Source of the DNA: Candidatus Dormiibacterota bacterium
GTDB taxonomy: Bacteria > Chloroflexota > Dormibacteria > Dormibacterales > Dormibacteraceae
DNA length: 41,352 nucleotides
Reading direction: 5' to 3'
Assembly: GCA_003151935.1 (NCBI GenBank)
Contig: PLYZ01000023.1
Location: forward strand, 1 to 41,352
Below the pieces are notes generated by a model. It saw nothing but the letters and a program-made list of their open reading frames with translations. It ran no database searches and had not been told where the DNA came from. Position 1 is the first letter of the stretch. Each line of letters starts with the position of its first letter. A program made the translations under genes and the position numbers. Below, in pieces: positions 15,267 through 22,384 of this stretch.

Positions 15267-15297
15267 CGGGACCAGTACGAGCGCCCGCGATTGAGGT

Positions 15298-15490
15298 ATG
15301 AGGGAAAACCGGGCGGTTTTCCCTGCGCGCAGGCGCGAGCAGGATGTGACCTACTGATTGCATCGGCCGGCCGGCTCCGCCAGCGGGCCTGCTCCCATTC
15401 CCCGGGATCGGACTTTCTGAATCATCACTCCCCGCCACGCAAGGTGGCCTTCAGGCACGCCGGGGGACGGCCGGAGTAAATCCGGCCTAC
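15298..15490 (+). repeat. Element B, copy 1: ~193 bp structured repeat
   Basis: It starts with a perfect hairpin AGGGAAAACC-GGGC-GGTTTTCCCT (15301-15324). GAGCAGG (15337-15343) pairs with CCTGCTC (15387-15393) around an inner GC hairpin. It ends with GGCCGGA-GTAAA-TCCGGCC (15469-15487) followed by TAC. Copy 2 is at 29358-29551 in the same orientation. It occupies the divergent gap between the GGDEF-like gene and rarA and reaches 22 bp from the rarA start, so it must share space with the promoters. No ORF was found in it. Confidence 0.8.
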
Positions 15491-15511
15491 AGGCCACGTC
15501 ACAATTCGCAT

Positions 15512-16774
15512 ATGGCTGGCCAGGGCGACCTCTTTGGTGCCGGCGACGGGCTGCCGGCGGCGCCCGAGCCGGACGCGCCGCTGGCGACGAGGTTGCGGCC
15601 GAAGACGTTCGACGACCTGGTCGGCCAGCGCCAGGTGGTCGACGTCCTGAGACAGCTGACGCGCTCGGGCCACCTGCCGAGTATCGTGCTGTGGGGGCCT
15701 CCTGGAAGCGGCAAGACCACGCTGGCGCGCCTGCTCGCCACGGAGACCAGCGCGCGCATGGTGGCAATGTCCGCGGTGACCGCCGGCGTCGCCGACCTGC
15801 GCAAGGTCGTGGCCGAGGCCAGGGTCCACCGCCGGGCGGGTCTGCGCACCGTCCTGTTCATCGACGAGATCCATCGCTTCAACAAAGCCCAACAGGACGC
15901 CATCCTGCCGCATGTCGAAGAGGGCACCGTCACCTTGATCGGCGCCACGACCGAGAACCCGTCGTTCGAGGTCATCGCGCCGCTGCTCTCACGCAGCCGG
16001 GTCTTCAGGCTCGAGCAGCTGGAGCGGGACGAGCTCGCGCAGGTGGTGCGGCGCGGGCTCGCTGAGCTCGGAGCGCAAGTCGACGACCAGGCGATGGACG
16101 CCCTGCTCGAGGGCTCCCGCGGCGACGCGCGGGTGGCGCTCAACGGCCTGGAGGCCGCGGCGGCGCTCGCCGGCGAGGAGACGATCTCGCTCGAGCACGT
16201 CGAGCATGCGCTGCAGCAGAGCCATCTCCTCTATGACCGCGCGGGCGACCAGCACTACGACATCGTCTCCGCCCTGATCAAGAGCGTGCGCGGCAGCGAC
16301 CCTGACGCAGCCGTTTATTGGATGGCCAGGATGCTCGAGGCCGGCGAGGATCCGCTTTTCGTCGCGCGCCGCCTGGTGATCCTCGCGGCCGAGGACGTCG
16401 GGCTGGCCGACCCGCAGGCTCTTTCGGTCGCGATGGCCGCGCAGCAGGCTGCCCACTTCGTCGGCATGCCTGAAGCCGTGCTGCCACTCACCGAGGCGGC
16501 CCTGTACCTGGCGCTGGCGCCGAAGTCGAACTCGGCTCTCACGTCGTACGGCGCAGCCCGCGAGCTCATCCAGGAAACCGGCAACGAGCCGGTCCCCATG
16601 CATCTGCGCAACGCGCCGACCGGGCTGATGAAGTCGATGGGCTACGGCAAGGGATACAAGTACGCGCACGAGCACGAAGGCGGCGTCGCACGCGATCAGG
16701 TGCACATGCCGGAGAAGCTGAAAGGGCGCAAGGTCTACAAGCCCAATCCGCGGGACAAAAACCAAGCCAAGTAG
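15512..16774 (+). CDS. rarA: Replication-associated recombination protein A (RarA/MgsA AAA+ ATPase)
   Basis: 420 residues, ATG at 15512. Residues 1-25 carry GQGDLFG, resembling the short DnaE/SSB/clamp-interacting start of RarA. LATRLRPKTFDDLVGQ is the family entry motif. Walker A is GPPGSGKTT (62-70) and Walker B is LFIDEIHRF (D118, E119). Sensor 1 is GATTENPSFE, followed by SRSRVF. The C-terminal part with YWMARMLEAGEDP and GYGKGYKYAHEHEGG is typical of RarA/WRNIP1 rather than RuvB. It acts at stalled replication forks. The NDK-like gene follows 11 bp later. Confidence 0.95.
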   Translation: MAGQGDLFGAGDGLPAAPEPDAPLATRLRPKTFDDLVGQRQVVDVLRQLTRSGHLPSIVLWGPPGSGKTTLARLLATETSARMVAMSAVTAGVADLRKVVAEARVHRRAGLRTVLFIDEIHRFNKAQQDAILPHVEEGTVTLIGATTENPSFEVIAPLLSRSRVFRLEQLERDELAQVVRRGLAELGAQVDDQAMDALLEGSRGDARVALNGLEAAAALAGEETISLEHVEHALQQSHLLYDRAGDQHYDIVSALIKSVRGSDPDAAVYWMARMLEAGEDPLFVARRLVILAAEDVGLADPQALSVAMAAQQAAHFVGMPEAVLPLTEAALYLALAPKSNSALTSYGAARELIQETGNEPVPMHLRNAPTGLMKSMGYGKGYKYAHEHEGGVARDQVHMPEKLKGRKVYKPNPRDKNQAK

Positions 16775-16785
16775 CATTTCGCTTC

Positions 16786-17406
16786 GTGGCCGACGCGCTT
16801 GTGATCTTCAAACCCGACGCCGCCTACCGGCTTGCCGCGCGCGCCGCCCTGTGGCAGTGGCTGTCGTCTGAGCGGGACTGGAAGGTCAAGTCGCTCGCCT
16901 GGTTCCAGCCTCCGGTCGCGCTGATCGAGAGCCACTACGACTTCCTGCAGGGACGCCCATTCTTTCCCTGGCTCGTCGACTTCATGACGGCGCTGCCTCT
17001 CGTTGTCGGGCGCATCACGGCCTCGGCCGATGCATTGACCCAGATGCGCCATGACCTCGGTGAAACGCGCATCGCGCAGTCGCGCCCCGGCTCGCTGCGC
17101 GAGCGTTACGGCATCTTCGGCGGCCTCAACTGCCTGCATCTGTCGGACGCGCCCGAGTCAGGGGCCGCCGAGGTCGAGAAATGGTCGAAGGTCGTGCAGC
17201 TCGACCACGTTGCCGTCGGGCTCGATGTCAAAACGGATCGGCCGGACCACACCTACCAGCTGCGATCGCTTGCGACGCAGGTGGCGGGGAACATCCACGT
17301 GGAGCTCGCCTCGCAGGTTATGCACGACCTGCTCTCAGAGGAATCGGGAGTCGAAGGCGAGCAGCTCGAAGCGCTTTACCGGGTCATTCGGGAGGCGCTG
17401 GCTTAG
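16786..17406 (+). CDS. Nucleoside-diphosphate kinase-like protein with C-terminal extension
   Basis: 206 residues from a GTG at 16786, against about 140 for normal Ndk. VIFKPDA (K9), HYDFLQGRPFFPWLVDFM, PGSLRERYG (R105), and NCLHLSDAPES (N115, H118) match the Ndk active site, including the phospho-His. An insert near residues 80-100 and about 75 extra C-terminal residues with little similarity to the family set it apart. It probably transfers phosphate between NTPs and NDPs, or has become a specialised paralogue. Its last 23 bp overlap the tail of the convergent mscS gene. Confidence 0.75.
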   Translation: MADALVIFKPDAAYRLAARAALWQWLSSERDWKVKSLAWFQPPVALIESHYDFLQGRPFFPWLVDFMTALPLVVGRITASADALTQMRHDLGETRIAQSRPGSLRERYGIFGGLNCLHLSDAPESGAAEVEKWSKVVQLDHVAVGLDVKTDRPDHTYQLRSLATQVAGNIHVELASQVMHDLLSEESGVEGEQLEALYRVIREALA

Positions 17407-17953
17407 GCGAGACTCCTTCGGCCGCTCGTTCGACCGCTCGAACGTGGACCGTCACCGCCTTGTTGAACAGCTCCGAGTTCGGCACCACCAACAGGTCGCC
17501 GGAGTCTGTTTTCAACAGCGTCACCCTCAACTTGATGTCGGTCACGGTGCCCTCACCAACCCCTTCCATCGAGATCCGGTCGCCAACCCTGAGGTGGCGC
17601 TCGAGCAGCACGTAGTAGCCGGACACGTAGTCCTTGAGCAGGTCCTGCACGCCGAAGCTCGCGACGATGGTGGCGAGCAGGATGCCCGCGAGCGTGAAGT
17701 TCTGGCTCTGGAACGCAAACCCGATCGCGAACCAGATCCCGAGCCCGATCAGAACGACGGTGGCAACCCGGCCGCCGATCTGGACCATGTCCGAGCGCAT
17801 GTTCCGCCGGTTTAGAGCCGCGACCACCCGGTTGGAAACGAAACGGGACCCGGCGACGAAGACCACCAGCACGACCAGGCCGACGCCGAAATATTCAAGG
17901 TCCTTGTTCGAGACGAAGGGAAGCAGCGAACCCGCCAGCGGCGGCGAGGTCAT
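17384..17953 (-). CDS. Small MscS-family mechanosensitive channel
   Basis: 189 residues. The ATG at 17953 forms an ATGA overlap with the rplY stop. Two N-terminal membrane helices are followed by a pore helix-like TM3 (LAGILLATIVASFGVQDLLKDYVSG). The beta domain follows (HLRVGDRISMEGVGEGTVTDIKLRVTLLKT and VPNSELFNKAV), where the MscS core motifs VGD and IPN/VPN are clear. The usual MscS C-terminal alpha/beta domain is missing, as in minimal MscS-like channels. It is a solute-release valve or a small ion channel. Confidence 0.9.
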   Translation of the reverse strand: MTSPPLAGSLLPFVSNKDLEYFGVGLVVLVVFVAGSRFVSNRVVAALNRRNMRSDMVQIGGRVATVVLIGLGIWFAIGFAFQSQNFTLAGILLATIVASFGVQDLLKDYVSGYYVLLERHLRVGDRISMEGVGEGTVTDIKLRVTLLKTDSGDLLVVPNSELFNKAVTVHVRAVERAAEGVSPKPAPPE

Positions 17954-18609
17954 TCCTTGGTCTCGGCCGCTTCCTCCGCGCCCTCTTCGCCCTCTACGCC
18001 GGCCTCGCCCTCGGCGCCAACGGCGGCTTCGGCGGTCGGGACTTCCTCTTCGACCTTCATCTCACGCTTGTGAACGATCTTCACGATGAGCTCTTCAGGG
18101 TCGAGGAGCACGGTCACGCCCTTCGGCACGTTGAGGTCCGCGATGCGAAACTCCGACTCGATCTCCTCGAGAGGCGTCAGGTCCACCTCGAAGGCGGCGG
18201 GAATGTCGGACGGGAGGCACTCGACCCTGAGCATGTGGATCGGCTGCAGCACGTCCGCGTCGCCCCGCTTGACCGCAGCCGACTCCCCGACCAGGTGGAC
18301 CGGGACCTCGACCATGATCTTCTCTTCCAGGTTGACCTGGTAGAAGTCGACGTGGATGGGGCCGAGGCGGCGAGGATGGGTCTGGATCTCGCGCACGAGG
18401 ACCTTCTCAGTCCGACCGCCGTCCACGACCAGGTCGACCAGGTGGGTGCGGCCAGACTTCACGAACACCCTCTGAAACTCGAGACGGTCCAGCTCAAGGG
18501 CCGTGGGCTTGGTGTTGTGCCCGTAGACGACCGCAGCGAGCTTGCCCTGGCCGTAAAGGCGGCGAGAGCGCTTGCCCAGGAGTTCGCGGGTGGAGGCTTT
18601 CAGTTGCAT
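17950..18609 (-). CDS. rplY: Ribosomal protein L25/general stress protein Ctc
   Basis: 219 residues from an ATG at 18609 (MQLKASTRELLGKRSRRLYG). The L25 domain binds 5S rRNA (KLAAVVYGHNTKP, with Arg-rich start). The TL5/Ctc C-terminal beta domain follows (VEVPVHLVGESAAVKRGDADVLQ). A strongly acidic, Glu/Ala-rich tail of about 35 residues ends the protein, as is usual in high-GC lineages. The long upstream frame is the antisense of the RDD gene and is rejected. It is divergent from the RDD gene with a 103 bp gap that contains a TATGAT at 18639 as a possible -10. Confidence 0.94.
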   Translation of the reverse strand: MQLKASTRELLGKRSRRLYGQGKLAAVVYGHNTKPTALELDRLEFQRVFVKSGRTHLVDLVVDGGRTEKVLVREIQTHPRRLGPIHVDFYQVNLEEKIMVEVPVHLVGESAAVKRGDADVLQPIHMLRVECLPSDIPAAFEVDLTPLEEIESEFRIADLNVPKGVTVLLDPEELIVKIVHKREMKVEEEVPTAEAAVGAEGEAGVEGEEGAEEAAETKE

Positions 18610-18712
18610 ACTTCGGCCTCGGGTTGGGAGGCGCTGGTTATGATACGGCAAAGCCGTCCGGCCGCCGACCCGGGCGCGTCCAAACCGAATACACCAGGAG
18701 GGTCCGAAAGGT

Positions 18713-19264
18713 ATGCAGAACCCACCGCCTCCCCCAGGGGCCCCACCTCCCCCGCCGCCGCCAGGCGGCGGATATCCGCCGCCGATGATGCCTCCACCAC
18801 CGTCCGGTGGCGGAATGCCGCCCATGATGCCTCCAGGCGGCGGTGGCGGGTACGCGATGGCGGCGCCGAGCAACCTGGCTAGCCCCGGCATGCGAATTGT
18901 CGGCGGCCTGATCGACGTTGTAATCCTGCTCGTCATCAACGCCATCATCGGAACGATCCTCCAGAACGTACGAGGACTCGCGGGATTGATCGACATCGTG
19001 ATCGACGTCGCTTACTTCGGATACTTCTGGAGCTCGCGCGGGGCCTCGATCGGGATGATGCCGTTTGGCTTCAAGGTGCGCGACATGGCGACGGGGCAGT
19101 ACCCGACGATGGGCAAGGCCGCATTGCGCGGGTTTATCTGGGTTCTCGAGGTCGGCTTCACCGTCTGCATCATCGGGGCGATCGGCTGGCTGTGGCAGCT
19201 GTGGGACCCCCAGAAGCAGGCGATCCACGACAAGATCGCGGGGACGATCGTCACGACGAGCTGA
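18713..19264 (+). CDS. RDD-family membrane protein with proline/glycine-rich N-terminus
   Basis: 183 residues. The ATG at 18713 has GGAGGG upstream. Residues 1-50 are almost only Pro, Gly and Met (runs of up to seven Pro), a flexible cytoplasmic tail. Then ASPGMRIVGGLIDVVILLVI starts an RDD domain (Arg, then ...LID in TM1), with further helices at about 88-110 and 140-165. KVRDMATGQYP and AIHDKIAGTIVT are RDD-family landmarks. Function is unknown; RDD proteins are suggested transporters or membrane scaffolds. Confidence 0.88.
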   Translation: MQNPPPPPGAPPPPPPPGGGYPPPMMPPPPSGGGMPPMMPPGGGGGYAMAAPSNLASPGMRIVGGLIDVVILLVINAIIGTILQNVRGLAGLIDIVIDVAYFGYFWSSRGASIGMMPFGFKVRDMATGQYPTMGKAALRGFIWVLEVGFTVCIIGAIGWLWQLWDPQKQAIHDKIAGTIVTTS

Positions 19265-19276
19265 AGACGAGCTGCG

Positions 19277-19678
19277 CTAGCGCTTTTCCTCGGGGAAGCG
19301 CTGGCGCAGCCAGTCGACGATCTCCTGCAGCGGTGTTCCGGGGGTGAAGAGCTTCTCCACACCCTGCTTCTTCAAGGCCGCGATGTCGTCGTCGGGGATG
19401 ATCCCTCCACCAAACACCACGATGTCTGTGGCCTTGCGGCGCTTGAGCTCCTCCACCACGGCGGGGAAAAGCGTCATGTGCGCGCCCGAGTGGATCGACA
19501 ACCCGATCACCTGGGCGTCTTCCTGCAGGGCCGCGTCAACGACCATCTCAGGGGTCTGCCGCAGCCCGGTATAGATGACCTCGTAGCCGGCATCGCGAAG
19601 CGCGCGCGCCACGACCTTGACACCGCGGTCGTGGCCGTCTAGGCCGACCTTGGCCACGATGATCCGCACGGGACGCAC
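19277..19678 (-). CDS. B12-binding (small) subunit of an acyl-CoA mutase
   Basis: 133 residues from a GTG at 19678 (a GTG three codons later is also possible). [14 protein letters not shown] holds the base-off/His-on cobalamin motif DxHxxG (D14, H16, G19). [12 protein letters not shown] and [11 protein letters not shown] complete the B12 fold. It supplies adenosylcobalamin to the large subunit encoded 11 bp upstream, which here looks like isobutyryl-CoA mutase (IcmB role). It is the only B12-binding subunit in the window, so the separate methylmalonyl-CoA mutase large subunit at 36716 may also depend on it. Confidence 0.92.
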   Translation of the reverse strand: MRPVRIIVAKVGLDGHDRGVKVVARALRDAGYEVIYTGLRQTPEMVVDAALQEDAQVIGLSIHSGAHMTLFPAVVEELKRRKATDIVVFGGGIIPDDDIAALKKQGVEKLFTPGTPLQEIVDWLRQRFPEEKR

Positions 19679-19689
19679 GGCGGTGGGAC

Positions 19690-21333
19690 TCAAACGACCG
19701 CCTGTTCGGTATAGATGCCGAACACCTCGATCAGCGTGTTCATGATCTCGCCTTCGGTGGCGTAAGCCCGAACCGACTCGAGGATGTAGGGCATGAGGTT
19801 GTCCGTGCCCGCCGCGGCCTTGCGCAAGCTCGTGAGCGCCTTCGAGCACCTCGCCTGGTCACGTTTCCTTCGCACCTCGCGAACGCGTGCGACCTGCTCG
19901 CTCTCGAGCTTCGGGTCGATGCGCAGAATCTCGATCGGGACCTCTTCATCGACGGTGAAGTCGTTGACGCCGATCATGATCCGCCGCTTCTCTTCGAGCT
20001 CCCGCTGGTACTGGAAAGCGGCGTCGGCGATCTCCTTCTGGAAGAAGCTCGCCTCGATCGCGGGAATGACCCCGCCGAGGTCTTCGATTCTCTTGAAGTA
20101 CTTCTCCGCCTGTCTCTCCATCTCATCGGTCAGCGCCTCGATGAAATAGCTGCCCCCGAGCGGGTCGACCGTGTTGGCCACTCCACTCTCGTACGCGAGC
20201 AGCTGCTGCGTCCGAAGCGCGATCCGCGCGGATTTGTCTGTGGGCAGCGCGAGCACCTCGTCCATCGCGTTGGTGTGCAGGGACTGCGTCCCGCCCAGGA
20301 CCGCCGCGAGCGCCTCGATCGCGGTGCGCGCGATGTTCAGCTCCGGCTGCTGCGCCGTCAGCGAAACACCGGCGGTTTGCGTGTGGAATCTCAGCTTCCA
20401 CGATCGCTCCGACTGCGCCCCGTAGCGCTCTCGCATCCATCGTGCCCAGATGCGCCGCGCCGCGCGGAACTTCGCGATCTCCTCGAAGAAATCGATGTGG
20501 GCGTCGAAGAAAAATGAAAGTCGCGGAGCGAAGTCGTCGATGCGCATGCCCCTCTCAAGGCAGGCGTCGACGTATGCCATGCCGTCCGCGAGCGTGAACG
20601 CGAGCTCCTGGACGGCGGTGGAGCCAGCCTCCCGGATGTGATAGCCCGAGATGGAAATCGTGTTCCACTGCGGGACCTCTTTGGCGCAGTACTCGATGGA
20701 GTCGACGACCAGGCGCATCGAAGGGGCCGGCGGAAAGATGAACTCTTTCTGCGCGATGAACTCTTTCAGGATGTCGTTCTGCAAAGTGCCGCCGAGCCGC
20801 GATGCCGGCACGCCCTGTTCCTCGGCGACCGCGATGTACATGCAGAGCAAAATCGCCGCAGGCGAGTTGATGGTCATCGACGTGGTGATGTCGGCCAGCG
20901 GGATGCCGGCGAACAGCGTCTCCATGTCGGCCAGCGAGTCGATCGCGACCCCGCAGTGGCCGATCTCTCCGCGGCTCGTCGGTGCATCCGAATCCTGTCC
21001 CATGAGCGTGGGCATGTCAAAGGCGACCGATAGCCCGGTCTGGCCGTTCGCCAGCAGGTACTTGTAGCGGCGGTTGGTCTCCTCCGCGGTGGCAAAGCCG
21101 GAGAACTGACGCATGGTCCAGAGCCGGCCGCGGTACCCGCTCGGATGGATCCCCCGCGTGTAGGGAAACTGGCCGGGCACCTCTTCCGGCCGGCGGGGAA
21201 GGTCGTCGGTCGTGTACAGCGGCTGGAGCGGGATCCCCGAGATCGTCGAGGTCTCGATGCCGTCGTCCCGCACGGGACTGCTTTCGAAATCCTCCTTCCA
21301 GGCCTGTTTGGGGTCGCGAGCTCGGACTTTCAT
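19690..21333 (-). CDS. icmA: Isobutyryl-CoA mutase-type large subunit (B12-dependent acyl-CoA mutase)
   Basis: 547 residues from an ATG at 21333. It is a TIM-barrel acyl-CoA mutase domain without its own B12 domain. The two substrate-defining positions, Tyr89 and Arg207 in methylmalonyl-CoA mutase, are F77 (in RQFSGF) and Q195 (in EFIAQKEF). Phe/Gln is the known pair of isobutyryl-CoA mutase. The invariant His is H232 in [25 protein letters not shown] is a family block. It is predicted to interconvert isobutyryl-CoA and n-butyryl-CoA. It lies in an operon with MeaB upstream and the B12 subunit downstream. A hairpin repeat sits directly before the ATG and its 3' arm is the only SD. Confidence 0.85.
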   Translation of the reverse strand: MKVRARDPKQAWKEDFESSPVRDDGIETSTISGIPLQPLYTTDDLPRRPEEVPGQFPYTRGIHPSGYRGRLWTMRQFSGFATAEETNRRYKYLLANGQTGLSVAFDMPTLMGQDSDAPTSRGEIGHCGVAIDSLADMETLFAGIPLADITTSMTINSPAAILLCMYIAVAEEQGVPASRLGGTLQNDILKEFIAQKEFIFPPAPSMRLVVDSIEYCAKEVPQWNTISISGYHIREAGSTAVQELAFTLADGMAYVDACLERGMRIDDFAPRLSFFFDAHIDFFEEIAKFRAARRIWARWMRERYGAQSERSWKLRFHTQTAGVSLTAQQPELNIARTAIEALAAVLGGTQSLHTNAMDEVLALPTDKSARIALRTQQLLAYESGVANTVDPLGGSYFIEALTDEMERQAEKYFKRIEDLGGVIPAIEASFFQKEIADAAFQYQRELEEKRRIMIGVNDFTVDEEVPIEILRIDPKLESEQVARVREVRRKRDQARCSKALTSLRKAAAGTDNLMPYILESVRAYATEGEIMNTLIEVFGIYTEQAVV

Positions 21334-21335
21334 TG

Positions 21336-21378
21336 ACCTCCCCATCTTATGGGGAGGTGGCGCAAAGCGCCGGAGGGG
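21336..21378. repeat. GC-hairpin repeat, copy C3, in front of the mutase gene
   Basis: A 10 bp hairpin ACCTCCCCAT-CTT-ATGGGGAGGT (21336-21358) is followed by GGCGC-AAA-GCGCC (21359-21371) and GGAGGGGAG. On the minus strand GGGGAGGT lies 2 bases before the mutase ATG, so closing the hairpin would hide the SD. Same family as 6687 and 9505. Confidence 0.75.
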
Positions 21379-21385
21379 AGCTGGC

Positions 21386-22384
21386 TTAGATTTGCCGCCC
21401 GCGATCCAATATCTCCTCGGCCGTGTTGTAAGGCGTCCCTTCGTCGAGCAGGCGCTCGGCGAGCGCTGGTTCCTCGTCCAGGGCGCGCCGAACCCGGTTG
21501 CGGGCGATCTCGGCCGCCACTTCGCCGGTCTCGTCCTTGAGCCTCTGCTCGGCGAGCTCGCGGGCCCGTCCGCTCGATTCCAGGTGGTCTCGGTGAGCAA
21601 GCACGGCTGCCCAGAGCTCTTCGATCCCCTCCTGCTTGGCGGCGATCGTGGCGAGGATGGGCGGCTTCCAGATCTGGCCTCTCGGCGCAAGGCTGAGCAT
21701 GGAGCGCAGCTCGGTCATGACGCGAACGTGACCGTCCAGGTCCGCCTTGTTGACCACGAAGATGTCGGCGATCTCGAGGATCCCCGCCTTGATCATCTGC
21801 ACGCCGTCCCCGAGGTTCGGGGTCAGCACGACGACCGTGGTGCCGGCCACCGCGGCGACCTCTAGCTCGGACTGGCCGACTCCGACCGTCTCGAGGATGA
21901 CCTCGTCGAAACCGAAGGCTCCCAGCAGCCGGATCGCCTCCCGCGTCGCAAGCGACAGGCCGCCCAGGTGGCCCCGGGCCCCCATGCTGCGGATGAACAC
22001 CTTCGGGTCCAACGCGTGGCGCTGCATCCGGATCCGGTCGCCGAGGATCGCGCCGCCGGTGAACGGCGAGTTGGGGTCGGTCGCGAGCACGGCGACCGAG
22101 CTGCTCTTTTTCCGCAGCAGGGCGACCACGCCATCGACCAGGGTCGACTTACCTGTGCCGGGAGCGCCGGTGAAGCCGACCACGCCGGGAGCGCGACGCT
22201 GTGCCCGAAGGGACTCTTCCAGCACGCGCACCGAGGGATCGCGCCGCTCGACCATGCTGATTGCCCTCGCCAGGGCGCGGACGTCGCCGGACCGGAACCG
22301 GCTCTCCAGGTCGGAGTCGTTCAGCTCACTACTCGCCCAAGAAGCGTAGGGCGAAGTCGTGTCCCAGCACCACCACCAGTCCAT
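21386..22384 (-). CDS. meaB: MeaB/ArgK-type G-protein chaperone of a B12 mutase
   Basis: 332 residues if started at the ATG at 22384. Walker A is [27 protein letters not shown] is a hallmark of MeaB/Arg[15 protein letters not shown]-type switch residues appear as [13 protein letters not shown], and NKADLDG is the GTP-specificity loop. It uses GTP to gate cobalamin loading and to protect the mutase from inactivation. It lies directly upstream of the mutase subunits. The start is unclear: the ATG lies 56 bp inside the upstream LCP gene, and no closer ATG, GTG or TTG exists before the conserved core. Confidence 0.93.
   Translation of the reverse strand: MDWWWCWDTTSPYASWASSELNDSDLESRFRSGDVRALARAISMVERRDPSVRVLEESLRAQRRAPGVVGFTGAPGTGKSTLVDGVVALLRKKSSSVAVLATDPNSPFTGGAILGDRIRMQRHALDPKVFIRSMGARGHLGGLSLATREAIRLLGAFGFDEVILETVGVGQSELEVAAVAGTTVVVLTPNLGDGVQMIKAGILEIADIFVVNKADLDGHVRVMTELRSMLSLAPRGQIWKPPILATIAAKQEGIEELWAAVLAHRDHLESSGRARELAEQRLKDETGEVAAEIARNRVRRALDEEPALAERLLDEGTPYNTAEEILDRGRQI

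Noticed and set aside
15298-15490. Element B as a c-di-GMP riboswitch, suggested by the nearby GGDEF-like gene
   Set aside because: The GEMM core sequences are not present and the second copy is between convergent genes.
18601-18996. Proline/glycine-rich N-terminal extension of rplY on the minus strand
   Set aside because: It is the antisense of the RDD gene's proline-rich start; the L25 family starts at 18609.
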